In this document: positions 44,292 through 53,050 of the stretch, piece by piece | Position numbering within the stretch: the stretch's first letter is position 1 | Layout of the letters: each line of letters begins with the position of its first letter | Origin: Acrocarpospora catenulata | GTDB lineage: Bacteria > Actinomycetota > Actinomycetes > Streptosporangiales > Streptosporangiaceae | NCBI RefSeq assembly: GCF_018476525.1 | Contig: NZ_JAHCST010000064.1 | Location: forward strand, 1 to 53,050 | Direction of reading: 5' to 3' | Length of the DNA: 53,050 bases | Notes under the pieces: model-generated | Told to the model about the DNA's origin: nothing | Databases searched by the model: none | Seen by the model: only the letters and a program-made list of their open reading frames with translations | Translations under genes and position numbers: made by a program

Positions 44292-44760
44292 GCCCGCCCA
44301 GCCGCCGTTCCCTGGCCCGGCCGCGCATCGACATGGCCAGTACGGCGGTGATCGCGTACACCCAGACACCGCCCCAGACCGCATCCCAGGCCGCCCCGAA
44401 GACGCCCTCGCGGTCCACGATCAGCTGGACCGGGTACATCAGGATGGCCGAGGCGGCGGCCGGGTAGAGCGAGAACCGCCACGGGTGCCGCAGCGACCAG
44501 CGCCGGGCCTGCTGGGTGACGCGGTCTCCGATGTCCGGCTTGGAGACCGCGCCGACCGAGGCGACCAGCGAGAAGAGCGTGATGCCCACGCAGAGCGCCC
44601 AGGTCAGGTTGGCGGTACCGGTGACCAGGCCCAGCAGCAGGCTGGTGCCCGCGACGGCGCCGCCGGTCACGGCGGCGGGCTTCCACGGGGCGCCACGCAG
44701 CGCGGCGCCGGCGAGTGACATCTCGTCACGTCGAGTCAGTTCGTTCATGTTCTCTGCCAT
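44275..44760 (-). CDS. small integral membrane protein of unknown function
   Basis: The product is 161 aa. About four hydrophobic segments are seen (AAVTGGAVAGTSLLLGLV, LTWALCVGITLFSLVASVGAV, FSLYPAAASAILMYPVQLIV, GGVWVYAITAVLAMSM), with a charged N-terminus and a basic tail RGRARERRLGG. I do not recognise a named family. ATG 44760 is used; ATG 44748 (MNELTRR) is an alternative. It lies downstream of the molybdopterin gene on the same strand but beyond a terminator. Confidence 0.75.
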   Translation of the reverse strand: MAENMNELTRRDEMSLAGAALRGAPWKPAAVTGGAVAGTSLLLGLVTGTANLTWALCVGITLFSLVASVGAVSKPDIGDRVTQQARRWSLRHPWRFSLYPAAASAILMYPVQLIVDREGVFGAAWDAVWGGVWVYAITAVLAMSMRGRARERRLGGPKQDW

Positions 44761-44814
44761 GGTTTCAGCGTGCCTCGCCGGTCGCTTCCGCCACATCGGG
44801 GAAGTCCCTGAGCA

Positions 44815-44840
44815 GCCCCTGACGCACCTCCGTCAGGGGC
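44815..44840 (-). terminator. terminator of the molybdopterin oxidoreductase gene
   Basis: GCCCCTGACG (44815-44824) pairs perfectly with 44831-44840, just past the stop codon on the minus strand. Confidence 0.8.
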
Positions 44841-44841
44841 G

Positions 44842-46851
44842 TCAGGCGGGGGTGATCTCCACCCAGTTGTCGTGGTAGGTCGCGCCCCGGCCCATGTCGG
44901 CGTCGGCCTCCTCGACCAGGGCATTGACGTTGGCCCCGCCGGGAGTCAGCTTGAGCCACCGCCCCTTGGCCATGGCCGCCACCCCCGGCCGCACTTTGTC
45001 GGAAATTTCGATGTTCGCGGTGACTTCGCCGGTCGCGTTGACCACCCGGGCCAGGGTCCCCGAGGTCAGGCCGCGGGCCGCCGCGTCGATGGGGTGGACC
45101 AGGACGACCGGGTCCTTGGAGCGGCGGAGCAGCTCCGGGTTGTTGGCGAAGATCGTGTTCAGGAAGGTGTGCGAGGCGGGGGTGATCAGCGTCAGCCGGG
45201 TGGACGGCCTGGCCGCCGTCCGGGACGGGACGTAGGTGGCGACCCTGGGCAGGCCGTCGGCCTCCGCCGGCGCGGAGACGAACTCCAGCTTGCCGCTCGG
45301 CGTGGGGAAACCCTCGGTGAACGGGACGAACGGGTCGGCCACGTCCAGCCGGGCCCAGCCGTCCTTGCGCAGCTGGTCCAGGTTGATGGTCGGGGTTCCG
45401 GCCAGCAACTGCTCGGCCAGGTCGAGGTCGGAGTCGTACAGGGAAGGCTCGGTCAGGCCCAGGTGGCGGGCCAGGCGGCGGAAGGTCTCGGTGGTGGACA
45501 GGCACTCGCCCGGCGGCGGGACGGCCGGTTCGTTCCACATCAGGTACATGTGCCCGTAACCGGCGTGCAGGTCGGTGTGCTCGATCTGCATGGTGGCGGG
45601 CAGCACGATGTCGGCGTAGTCCACCGTGTCGGTCGGGAACTGCTCCATGACCACGGTGAACAGGTCCTCGCGGAGCAGCCGCTCCCGGATGCGGTTCTGG
45701 TCCGGGGTGGAGCCCATCGGGTTGGCCGCGTACACCCAGAGGCACTTGACCGACTCGTCCAGCTGGTCGGCCAGCCGGGTCATGGTGAGCGTGCGGACCG
45801 GGCGGGGGAGCAGGTCGTAGCGCGGGTTGACGGCCAGCGGCACGTGCGCCGAGGTCGAGTACGCCGTGCCGCCCCCCGGATACCGCCAGTCGCCCGTGAC
45901 TCCGGGGATGCAGGCGATCACCCGCATCGCGGCGCCGCCGCCACGGTGGCGCTGGATGCCCATGGTGGCCCGGATGGCGGTCGGGCGGGTGTGCGCGAGC
46001 CGTACGCCGAGGGCGCGGATGTCCGCTTCGGGCAACCCGGTCAGCTCCGCCACCCTGCTCGGCGGATATTTCAGGATCTCTTCCCGGAACTCCGCCCAGC
46101 CGAGGGTGTGCTCCGCCAGGTAGTCCCGGTCCTCTGCGCCCTCCTCCAGCACCACGTGGAGCAGCCCGAGGGCGAGCGCGCCGTCGGTGCCGGGACGGAT
46201 CGGCAGGTGCTCGTCGGCCTGCTCGGCGGTCCTGGTCCGGATCGGGTCGATCGCCACCACGTACGCCCCGTCCGCCCGGGCGTCCTGGACGAACTTCCAC
46301 AGATGGTGACCGCTGGTCAGGGTGTTGGTGCCCCACAGCAGGATGAGCCGGGACCGCGCCATGGTCTCAGGGTCCATGCCGGCCGGCGTGCCGTTCGTAT
46401 AGCGCAGTCCGACATTTCCGGCGCGGGAGCAGATATTGAGATCGTGCCGGGACGCGCCCAGTACGTTCCAGAATCGCCGCCCGGCCTCGCCGGTCTCGCC
46501 CTGGATGTAACCGAGCGTCCCGGTGCCCTGGTACGGCCAGATGGCCTCCCCGCCGAACTCGTCGATGATCGAGGTCAGCCGCCCGGCGATGGTGTCCAGC
46601 GCCTCATCCCAGGAAATACGGACAAACTCCCCGGCGCCCTTCGGCCCCACCCGCTTCAACGGGTACAGAATGCGGTCGGCCGCCTTCGTGTGCTCCAGGT
46701 ACCGGTTGACCTTCACACACAGCGCGCCCCGCGTGTACGGATGATCGCGGTTGCCCCTGAGCCCCACCGCCTCCCCGTCCTTGACCGTGACCACCCACGA
46801 ACAGGTATCCGGACAGTCCAGCGGACAAGCCCCCAAAACCCGCAACTCCAT
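44842..46851 (-). CDS. molybdopterin-dependent oxidoreductase with N-terminal [4Fe-4S] site
   Basis: The product is 669 aa of the DMSO-reductase/formate dehydrogenase superfamily. The cluster ligands are Cys9, Cys13, Cys17 and Cys45 (CPLDCPDTC and GALC). Bis-MGD binding segments such as LLWGTNTLTSGHHLWKFV and WVYAANPMGSTPDQ are seen. The C-terminal molydop-binding domain includes LITPASHTFLNTIFANNPELLRRSKDP. There is no Tat signal, so it should be cytoplasmic. No electron-transfer partner lies next to it. TACAGT six bases before ATG 46851 suggests a leaderless mRNA. Substrate unknown. Confidence 0.9.
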   Translation of the reverse strand: MELRVLGACPLDCPDTCSWVVTVKDGEAVGLRGNRDHPYTRGALCVKVNRYLEHTKAADRILYPLKRVGPKGAGEFVRISWDEALDTIAGRLTSIIDEFGGEAIWPYQGTGTLGYIQGETGEAGRRFWNVLGASRHDLNICSRAGNVGLRYTNGTPAGMDPETMARSRLILLWGTNTLTSGHHLWKFVQDARADGAYVVAIDPIRTRTAEQADEHLPIRPGTDGALALGLLHVVLEEGAEDRDYLAEHTLGWAEFREEILKYPPSRVAELTGLPEADIRALGVRLAHTRPTAIRATMGIQRHRGGGAAMRVIACIPGVTGDWRYPGGGTAYSTSAHVPLAVNPRYDLLPRPVRTLTMTRLADQLDESVKCLWVYAANPMGSTPDQNRIRERLLREDLFTVVMEQFPTDTVDYADIVLPATMQIEHTDLHAGYGHMYLMWNEPAVPPPGECLSTTETFRRLARHLGLTEPSLYDSDLDLAEQLLAGTPTINLDQLRKDGWARLDVADPFVPFTEGFPTPSGKLEFVSAPAEADGLPRVATYVPSRTAARPSTRLTLITPASHTFLNTIFANNPELLRRSKDPVVLVHPIDAAARGLTSGTLARVVNATGEVTANIEISDKVRPGVAAMAKGRWLKLTPGGANVNALVEEADADMGRGATYHDNWVEITPA

Positions 46852-47076
46852 CCCGCTACTGTACGATCCCCGGGTTTCAGAACGGCTACCCGGCCGAAGA
46901 GATGGGCAAGATCTGCCTGATCATCGCGCCCCTCGGCTCCATAGAGTGGGGTAAAGCGCGTAACCCGGGCAATCTCCCGGACGAGGGGCCATGCGCAGCA
47001 CTTACGTTGTGGACACGGTCAGTAAAGATCGCACAGAATCACGGTGGTGAGGGGCATCAAGGAGAAGGACGCATCG

Positions 47077-49452
47077 GTGGGGGCTCCGGATCACGGAGTC
47101 GTCCTCGTCGTCGAGCCCTTGCTGCCCCAGCGCATCCGCCGGCCCTCGGACGCCATCCGCTTCCTGCTCACCCTGGTCGCGCTGGCCGCCGTGGTGCTGC
47201 TCGCCCTGGTCGCCCAGCGCACACTCAACGGCCTGGAAATCGACGTACAGGCAGGAACAGGACGAGCCCCCGCGTTTCTCTCCTCGATCGCGGGCCTGCT
47301 CGGCGGCATCTCGGTGCTCGCGGTCCCGGTCGCCTTCGCCGTCGAACGCGTCTTCCACCGGGACGGCATGCGCGTCGCCCAGGGCCTGATCGCCGCCATC
47401 CTGGCGCTGCTGCTCTCGTACGCGATGGACGAGTGGATCATCGCCGCCGGCCCGGCGGACCTCAACCAGTTGCTCACCGGCGGCCGGGACGTGGAGCCGC
47501 TCAACACCGTGCTCACCCCGGCCATCGCCTACGCCACGGCCGTCCGCATGTCCCGCCGCCCGCAGTGGCGCGCCCTGCTCTGGACGGCACTCTGCCTGGA
47601 CCTGTTCGCCCTGTTCACCGCCACCAAGGTGACCGCGCTCGGGGCCATCGTCACCTACCTGGTCGGCCTGGCCGTCGGCTACGCCACCCTGTACGGCATC
47701 GGCAGCGCCAACACCCGCCCGCCCGGCAGCGCCATGGTGGCCGCCCTGCGCCGCCTCGGCTTCGCCCCCGTCAGCGCCCGCCGCATCGACGACGACCTGT
47801 CCGGCAGCCGCCGGTACGTGGTGGGCCTGGCCGACCAGTCCCGCCTGGACGTCACCGTGCTCGACCGGGACCGCCAGGTGGCCGGGGTGGTCTACCGGAT
47901 CTGGCGCCGCCTCCGCCTCACCACCGAGACCCGCCGCCGCGCCATCCGCTCCCTGCGCGCCGAGCTCGAACGCGAGGCCCTCATGGCGTACGCGGCCCAG
48001 GCGGCCGGGGCCAGCATCCCCCGCCTGCTCGGCACCAGCGAGGTGGGCACCGAGGCCGCACTGCTCGCCTACGAGCACGTGGACAGCCGCCCGCTGGCCG
48101 AACTGCCCGACCACGAGATCGACGACGAACTGCTCGCCCAGATCTGGGAGCAGGTCCGGCTGCTCCAGGCGAACCGGCTGGCCCACCGCCACCTCACCGG
48201 CGACAGCATCCACCTCGACGAGAACGGCCGGGTGGTGCTGGTGGACGCCCGCAGCGGCGAGATCGCCGCCGGCGACCTGCTGCTCCGCCTGGACATCGCC
48301 CAGCTGCTGGCCTACCTGGCCCTGCGGGTCGGCCCGGAACGCTCGGTCAAGTCGGCCACCGCGGTGCTCGGCGCGGACGCGCTGGCCGGGGCCCTGCCGC
48401 TGCTCCAGCGCATCGCGCTGACCCGGGCCACCCGGGCCGCCACCCGCCGCCAGAAGGACCTGCTGCCCGCCATCCGCGAACACATCGTGGCGCTGAAACC
48501 GCAGGTCGAGGTGGACGAGGTCCGCCTCGAACGGTTCCGGCCCCGGACCCTGGTGACCATCATCGCCAGCGCCTTCGCGGCCTACTTTCTGCTCTCCCAG
48601 CTCAGCAAGGTCAACCTGGTCTCGGTGGTGACCACCGCCAACTGGGCCTGGGGCGGGGTGGCGCTGCTCGCCGCCGCGGGAAGCTACGTGGCGGCGGCGG
48701 CCATGCTGCGCGGGTTCGTGCCCGAGCATCTGCCGCTCGGCCAGACCGTGCTGGTCCAGCTGGCCAGTTCCTTCGTCAAGCTGGTCGCCCCCGCCGCCGT
48801 GGGCGGCGTCGCGATCAACACCAGGTACCTGCAGAAGCACGGCATCCCGCCGGGCCTCGCGGTGGCCAGCGTGGGCGCCTCCCAGCTGGTCGGCCTGGCC
48901 TCGCACATCACCCTGCTGCTCGCCTTCGGCTACCTCACCGGCACCCAGGCCGCGCCGTCGCTGACCCCGTCCCGCGGCCTGCTCGTGGTGCTGCTCGCCC
49001 TCGCGGTGGTGATGGTGGTCGTGCTGGCCGTACGGCCGCTGCGGCGGATGCTCACCACCCGGGTCCGGGCGCTGTTCTCCGGGGTCATCCCGCGCCTGCT
49101 CGACGTGCTCCAGTCGCCCCGGAAGATCATCGAGGCGCTCACCGGCACCCTCATGCTGACCCTGATGTTCGTCATCTGCCTGAGCGCCTGCGTGCGCGCC
49201 TTCGGCGGCGAGGTCAGCTTCGCCGCCGTCGCGGTGGTCTTCCTGGCCGGGAACGCGATCGGCTCCGCCGCGCCCACCCCCGGCGGGCTGGGCGCGGTCG
49301 AAGCCTCACTCTCGCTCGGCCTCACCGTGGCGGGCCTGCCCGGCACCGTCGCCACCTCGGCCGTGCTGCTCTTCCGGTTGATGACCTTCTGGCTGCCGGT
49401 GCTGCCAGGCTGGGCGTCTTTCACCTGGCTGCAACGGCACGACGCCCTTTAG
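47077..49452 (+). CDS. multi-pass membrane protein: N-terminal membrane domain, kinase-like domain and LPG-synthase/flippase-like domain
   Basis: From GTG 47077 (GGAGAAGGA seven bases upstream) the product is 791 aa; an earlier GTG at 47044 has no ribosome site. An N-terminal membrane domain covers about 20-190. A cytoplasmic kinase-like region covers about 220-450, with HRHLTGDSIHLDENGRVVLVDARSG in the place of catalytic and metal loops, degenerate from HGDLHxxN. A C-terminal lysylphosphatidylglycerol-synthase TM/UPF0104-like domain covers about 485-790 (FVKLVAPAAVGGVAINTRYLQKHG, NAIGSAAPTPGGLGAVEASLSLGL). The last domain is found in lipid flippases and exporters. The fusion suggests substrate-regulated lipid or polymer transport. 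It converges with the aldo-keto reductase gene, overlapping by four bases. Confidence 0.87.
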   Translation: MGAPDHGVVLVVEPLLPQRIRRPSDAIRFLLTLVALAAVVLLALVAQRTLNGLEIDVQAGTGRAPAFLSSIAGLLGGISVLAVPVAFAVERVFHRDGMRVAQGLIAAILALLLSYAMDEWIIAAGPADLNQLLTGGRDVEPLNTVLTPAIAYATAVRMSRRPQWRALLWTALCLDLFALFTATKVTALGAIVTYLVGLAVGYATLYGIGSANTRPPGSAMVAALRRLGFAPVSARRIDDDLSGSRRYVVGLADQSRLDVTVLDRDRQVAGVVYRIWRRLRLTTETRRRAIRSLRAELEREALMAYAAQAAGASIPRLLGTSEVGTEAALLAYEHVDSRPLAELPDHEIDDELLAQIWEQVRLLQANRLAHRHLTGDSIHLDENGRVVLVDARSGEIAAGDLLLRLDIAQLLAYLALRVGPERSVKSATAVLGADALAGALPLLQRIALTRATRAATRRQKDLLPAIREHIVALKPQVEVDEVRLERFRPRTLVTIIASAFAAYFLLSQLSKVNLVSVVTTANWAWGGVALLAAAGSYVAAAAMLRGFVPEHLPLGQTVLVQLASSFVKLVAPAAVGGVAINTRYLQKHGIPPGLAVASVGASQLVGLASHITLLLAFGYLTGTQAAPSLTPSRGLLVVLLALAVVMVVVLAVRPLRRMLTTRVRALFSGVIPRLLDVLQSPRKIIEALTGTLMLTLMFVICLSACVRAFGGEVSFAAVAVVFLAGNAIGSAAPTPGGLGAVEASLSLGLTVAGLPGTVATSAVLLFRLMTFWLPVLPGWASFTWLQRHDAL

Positions 49453-50474
49453 CTGGTGCTGGAACCGCGCCAGAGGTCGATGCCGGCCTCCACCGCGTCC
49501 TTGTCGATCGCGTCCAGCTCGTCCGGGGTGAAGTCCAGGCGGTTCACCGAGGCCAGGTTGTCCTCCAGCTGCTTGACGCTGCTCGCCCCGATCAGCACCG
49601 AGGTCACCCGCTTGTCACGGAGCGCCCAGGCCAGCGCCATCTGCGCCAGCGTCTGGCCGCGCCGTCCGGCGATCTCGTTCAGCGTGCGGATGTGCTTGAG
49701 GGTCTCCGCGGTGAGCATGTCCGGGTCGAGCGACTTGCCCTGGGACGCCCGGGACCCCTCGGGGACGCCGTTCAGGTACCGGTCGGTCAGCATGCCCTGA
49801 GCCAGCGGGGAGAACGCGATGCAGCCGACGCCCTCCGCCTCCAGCGTGTCCAGCAGGCCGCCCTCGATCCACCGGTTGAGCATCGAGTAGGACGGCTGGT
49901 GGATCAGCAGCGGGGTGCCCATCTGCCGCAGGATCGCCGCGGCCTCGGCCGTACGCTCCGGGGAGTAGGACGAGATGCCCGCGTAGAGCGCTTTCCCGGA
50001 CCGGACCGCGTGGTCCAGGGCGCCCATCGTCTCCTCAAGCGGGGTCTCCGGGTCGAACCGGTGACTGTAGAAGATGTCCACATAGTCCAGCCCCATCCGC
50101 CGCAGCGAGTCGTCCAGGCTGTTCAGCAGGTACTTCCGCGACCCGAACTCCCCGTACGGCCCGGGCCACATGTCCCAGCCCGCCTTGGTGGAAATCACCA
50201 GCTCATTCCGGTACGGACGGAAATCCTCGGCGAAGATGCGCCCGAAGTTCTTCTCCGCCGAGCCGTACGGCGGGCCGTAGTTGTTGGCCAGGTCGAAGTG
50301 GGTCACGCCCCGGTCGAACGCCCGGCGCAGGATCGCCCGCTGGGTGTCGAGGTGCCGGTCGTCGCCGAAGTTGTGCCACAGGCCCAGCGAGACCGCGGGC
50401 AGCTTCAGCCCGCTCCGCCCGGTCCGGTGGTACGGCATCGGGCCATAGCGGTCGGTGGCGGCAACATACGTCAT
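49449..50474 (-). CDS. aldo/keto reductase (YghZ/L-glyceraldehyde 3-phosphate reductase-like)
   Basis: The product is 341 aa, an NADPH-dependent (beta/alpha)8 oxidoreductase. The catalytic tetrad is Asp61 and Tyr66 (FDLANNYGPPYG), Lys97 (ISTKAGW) and His138 (YSHRFDP). GTPLLIHQPSYSMLNRW and VTSVLIGASSVKQLEDN are typical of the YghZ/Kv-beta branch. ATG 50474 overlaps the S9 peptidase stop by four bases, so the two are coupled. A role in detoxifying aldehydes is likely but not specific. Confidence 0.94.
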   Translation of the reverse strand: MTYVAATDRYGPMPYHRTGRSGLKLPAVSLGLWHNFGDDRHLDTQRAILRRAFDRGVTHFDLANNYGPPYGSAEKNFGRIFAEDFRPYRNELVISTKAGWDMWPGPYGEFGSRKYLLNSLDDSLRRMGLDYVDIFYSHRFDPETPLEETMGALDHAVRSGKALYAGISSYSPERTAEAAAILRQMGTPLLIHQPSYSMLNRWIEGGLLDTLEAEGVGCIAFSPLAQGMLTDRYLNGVPEGSRASQGKSLDPDMLTAETLKHIRTLNEIAGRRGQTLAQMALAWALRDKRVTSVLIGASSVKQLEDNLASVNRLDFTPDELDAIDKDAVEAGIDLWRGSSTS

Positions 50475-52519
50475 TTCGTCACTCCAACTCGGTCGAGGAT
50501 CCAGGAGAGCGTGAACGCCTCCTCGTGCCAGGCGTCGTACCGGCCGCTCCTGCCCCCGTGCCCGGCCCCCATCTCGGTCTTCAGCAGGAAGGGGCCGCCG
50601 CGCGCGGTGGCCCGCAGGCGGGCGATCCACTTCGCCGGCTCGTGGTAGAAGACGCGGGTGTCGTTGAAGGAGGTGATCGCGAGGATCGGGGGGTAGTCGG
50701 TGTCGCGCACGTTCTCGTACGGCGAGTACGACTTCATGTAGGCGTACACCTCCGCGTTGTGCAGAGGATCGCCCCACTCGTCCCATTCGATCACCGTCAG
50801 CGGGAGGGACGGGTCCAGGATCGTGTTGAGCGCGTCCACGAAAGGGACCTCGGCCACGACGCCGGCGAAGAGCTCGGGGGCCAGGTTGGCCACCGCCCCC
50901 ATCAGGAGGCCGCCCGCGGAGCCACCCCTGGCCACGATCTTGTCGTTGTCCAGGTGCCGGGCCACCGCGACGAAGTCGGTGAAGGTGTTCTTCTTGCGGA
51001 GGAGCTTGCCGTCCTCGTACCAGTTGCGGCCCATTTCGCCGCCGCCCCGCACGTGCGCGACCGCGAACGCGAGCCCCCGGTCCAGCAGGGAGAGCCGGGC
51101 GACCGAGAAGTACGGGTCGATCGAGCTTTCATAGCTGCCGTAGCCGTACAGGAGGATCGGCGCGGTCTTGAGGTCGGTGCCCTTCTTGAGCACCACCGAG
51201 ATGGGCACCTTCGTGCCGTCCTCGGCCGTGGCCCAGTCCCGGAACTGCTCGTAGTCCTCGGCGTTGTAGCCGCCCAGCACCGGCCGCTGCTTGAGCAGGA
51301 TCAGCTCCCGGGCCGGCAGGTCGTAGTCGTACACCGAGGGCGGGGTGACCATCGAGGTGTACGCCAGCCGCAGCCGCGAGGTCACGAACTCGGAGTTCCC
51401 GGCGGGGGCCACGTCGTAGAGCGGCTCCGGGAACTTGATCTCGTACGGCTCCGCGTCCTCGGGCAGGATGCGCAGCCCGGTGAGCCCGTCCCGCCGGAAG
51501 TGCACCACCAGGTGGGACTGGAAGGCGTCCACGTCGAGCAGCCGGGTGTCGTCCCGGTGCGCGATCAGCGGCGTCCAGGCGGCCGGGTCGGTCACGGGGG
51601 CGGTGGCCAGCTCGAAGTTGACCGCGTTCCGGTTGTGCAGGATGAGGAAGCGGTCGTTCTGGTGGTCCAGGTGGTACTCGACGCCCGTCTCCCGGGGGAG
51701 GACCACGGTGAACTCGCCCGTCGGCTCGGTGGCGTCCAGGAACCAGACCTCGCTGGTGATCTTGCTGTGCGCGCCGAGCACCAGGAAACGCTCACTCCGG
51801 GAGAGCGAGATCCCGATCCAGAAGCGCTCGTCCGTCTCGTGGTAGACGATGGGGTCCTCATCGGTGGAGCCCAGCACGTGACGGAACACCCGGTCCGGCC
51901 GCCAGGCTTCGTCCACCTTCGTGTAGAAGAAGGCGGAGCCGTCCCCGGCCCAGGCGCCCCCGTAGAAGATCCCCGGGATCTCGTCGGGAATAAGCTCGCC
52001 CGTCTCCAGGTTTTTGAACCTCAGGGTGAAACGTTCATCCCCCGAGAAATCAGTCGAATAGGCCAGCATGCTGCCGTCCGGACTGAGGGACGACGCGCCG
52101 AGCGCGAAATAGGCGCTGTCGCCGGCGAGTTCGTTACCGTCCAGCAGGATCTGCTCCCCAGGCAGTGGCTCTCCCGGCGTCAAGGTGGGCGGGTCGTCAC
52201 CGTCCGCCGCCACCCGGCACTGGATGCCGTACTGCTTGCCCTCCTCGGTGCGCGAGTAGTACCACCAGGCGCCCTTGCGGGTCGGCACGCTGAGATCGGT
52301 CTCCTGGGTGCGGGCCTTGATCTCCTGGAAGATCGTCTCCCGCAGCCCCTGGAGGTGGTCGGTGGCCGCGCTGGTGAAGGCGTTCTCCGCCTCCAGGTAG
52401 GGGACGGTGTCCGGGTCGTCCTTGCTGATGAGCCAGGCGTACTCATCGATCACGGTGTCGCCGTGGTGGGTACGCTCGACCGGATTCTTCTTGGCCGCGG
52501 GCGGCATGTCGATCGTCAC
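50471..52519 (-). CDS. ptrB: S9-family prolyl oligopeptidase / oligopeptidase B
   Basis: The product is 682 aa, full length. An N-terminal beta-propeller (about 60-400) precedes an alpha/beta hydrolase domain with Ser534 (RGGSAGGLLMG), Asp620 (FNDTRVFYHEPAKW) and His654 (GAGHGGRSGRY). The HVRGGGEMGRNWYEDGKL and YEPWEW-like EVPFVD segments match oligopeptidase B, which cuts short peptides after basic residues. It has no signal peptide. GTG 52519 lacks a ribosome site and follows TAGAGT by six bases, so the mRNA is probably leaderless. It is followed by the coupled aldo/keto reductase gene. Confidence 0.94.
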   Translation of the reverse strand: MTIDMPPAAKKNPVERTHHGDTVIDEYAWLISKDDPDTVPYLEAENAFTSAATDHLQGLRETIFQEIKARTQETDLSVPTRKGAWWYYSRTEEGKQYGIQCRVAADGDDPPTLTPGEPLPGEQILLDGNELAGDSAYFALGASSLSPDGSMLAYSTDFSGDERFTLRFKNLETGELIPDEIPGIFYGGAWAGDGSAFFYTKVDEAWRPDRVFRHVLGSTDEDPIVYHETDERFWIGISLSRSERFLVLGAHSKITSEVWFLDATEPTGEFTVVLPRETGVEYHLDHQNDRFLILHNRNAVNFELATAPVTDPAAWTPLIAHRDDTRLLDVDAFQSHLVVHFRRDGLTGLRILPEDAEPYEIKFPEPLYDVAPAGNSEFVTSRLRLAYTSMVTPPSVYDYDLPARELILLKQRPVLGGYNAEDYEQFRDWATAEDGTKVPISVVLKKGTDLKTAPILLYGYGSYESSIDPYFSVARLSLLDRGLAFAVAHVRGGGEMGRNWYEDGKLLRKKNTFTDFVAVARHLDNDKIVARGGSAGGLLMGAVANLAPELFAGVVAEVPFVDALNTILDPSLPLTVIEWDEWGDPLHNAEVYAYMKSYSPYENVRDTDYPPILAITSFNDTRVFYHEPAKWIARLRATARGGPFLLKTEMGAGHGGRSGRYDAWHEEAFTLSWILDRVGVTK

Positions 52520-52828
52520 CCGCTCACTCTATGGTGTGAGGCCGGTTGTGCCGGATGGGTCGCGGCGTCCCTGGTCGGGGATGCTCTGGAGGGCTGGTAA
52601 TCTTGGTGGGCCGGAGTGGTCCGGCGCAATCCCACCCCGGTGCTTCGGCGCAGGTTAGTGGTGTGCGCTGGGAGCTTCGGTAACTCCTTGAATGTGGCGG
52701 TTCTGATGATCGGTTCGCGTGACCGATTCGGGGCTGGTAGATTCGAGGGGTTGCCCTGGGAACGGGGCGGTCCGAATTCCCAGTAAGTGACCGGGGTCGG
52801 CGTCAGAGAAATCCTCGAACGGATTGAT
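52520..52828. other. intergenic region between S9 peptidase and rRNA promoter
   Basis: On the minus strand, TAGAGT (52531-52526) is the -10 of the peptidase gene. An inverted repeat ATCGGT/ACCGAT (52709-52714 and 52722-52727) and a TAGATT (52739-52744) may belong to a further upstream rRNA promoter. No gene was recognised. Confidence 0.45.
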
Positions 52829-52857
52829 TTGACACTGACTGAATCACTTGCCAGGAT
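52829..52857 (+). promoter_or_regulatory. rRNA operon promoter
   Basis: TTGACA (52829-52834), 17 bases, CAGGAT (52852-52857) is a near-consensus actinobacterial housekeeping promoter, about 200 bp before the window end where the 16S leader is recognised. Confidence 0.75.
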
Positions 52858-53050
52858 AACAGACACAAAAGCAAAAAGACGCCCCCGGGCGGTGGGAATC
52901 TAGGTTCCTTCTGATTCGGGAGAACGTGTGCGTTTCTTGAGAACTCAACAGTGTGCTAAAAGCCAGTGCATGATGCACAACCCCGTCATTTTTGACGGAT
53001 TCCTTTGGTTGACATTCATGTGAATGTTGGCCAGGAGCATTTCTTCAAGC
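52858..53050 (+). ncRNA. 5' leader of the 16S rRNA precursor
   Basis: TTGAGAACTCAACAGTGTGC at about 52937-52956 is the boxA antitermination-like motif of actinobacterial rrn leaders. Three hairpins follow: 52966-52978 (GTGCAT/ATGCAC), 52983-52998 (CCGTCA/TGACGG) and 53012-53027 (ACATTCA/TGAATGT). The last bases (AGCATTTCTTCAAGC) resemble the RNase processing flank directly before mature 16S rRNA in this group. The 16S gene itself should start just outside the window. Confidence 0.85.

Noticed and set aside
46902-50648. 1248-codon plus-strand frame across the flippase and aldo/keto reductase genes
   Set aside because: It is a shifted-frame reading of the flippase followed by antisense of the reductase; no domain is visible.
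52516-52866. 116-codon minus-strand frame across the rRNA promoter region
   Set aside because: It overlaps the promoter and leader of the rRNA operon and has no ribosome site or motif.

Overview
The window is high-GC actinomycete chromosome, most likely from the Streptosporangiales or a close relative. The evidence is: a complete BldC-type regulator; DUF3073; a three-part PurS/PurQ/PurL enzyme; many GTG starts; several apparently leaderless promoters; and, at the right edge, a leader with the actinobacterial antitermination motif that normally sits just before 16S rRNA. The order bldC, conserved hypothetical, Leu/Val dehydrogenase, DUF3073, purM, purF, DUF4190 protein, SCP-like protein matches the conserved bldC-pur neighbourhood of Streptomyces, as recalled from memory. 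No tRNA, CRISPR array or transposase was seen.

Left accessory part (1-4545). The window opens inside the 3' end of a group II intron (domains V and VI, with a bulged branch-point A). A divergent regulatory module follows: a protein of four tandem GntR-like winged helices plus a small protein on the minus strand, facing an XRE/helical-repeat regulator on the plus strand. About 800 bp without a gene then holds a 156-bp near-perfect palindrome and at least six smaller hairpins. This looks like accessory DNA placed beside bldC.

Core part (4546-14545). It holds bldC, a conserved hypothetical, valine/leucine dehydrogenase, DUF3073, purM and purF (overlapping, minus), a proline-rich DUF4190 membrane protein, an SCP-like protein, and a Tat-exported PhoX phosphatase behind a PHO box.

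Transport and signalling (14547-23263). A TetR-controlled DHA2-type exporter lies behind a 13-bp repeat operator array. A membrane/GAF nucleotide cyclase, a Crp-type regulator and a second MFS exporter form a likely operon. A secreted collagen-like protein and a parvulin/peptide-maturation-like protein follow, separated by a multi-hairpin intergenic element.

Branched-chain keto acid dehydrogenase (E1alpha, E1beta, E2; 23263-26621) is an operon, so with the dehydrogenase at 6059-7183 the first two steps of Val/Leu/Ile breakdown lie in one window. purS is divergent from it and is cut off from purQ-purL by about 6.5 kb of unrelated genes: an APH-like kinase, an RsbW-like ATPase, a methyltransferase, TetR/MMPL and a HigBA-type toxin-antitoxin pair.

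Right part (36602-53050). It holds a Dabb-domain protein, secreted M14 and M1 metallopeptidases, an acyl-CoA dehydrogenase with two operator-like palindromes, small proteins, a molybdopterin oxidoreductase, a large flippase-like/pseudokinase membrane fusion, an aldo-keto reductase coupled to an S9 oligopeptidase, and the rRNA promoter and leader. All names come from reading the sequence; no database search was run.
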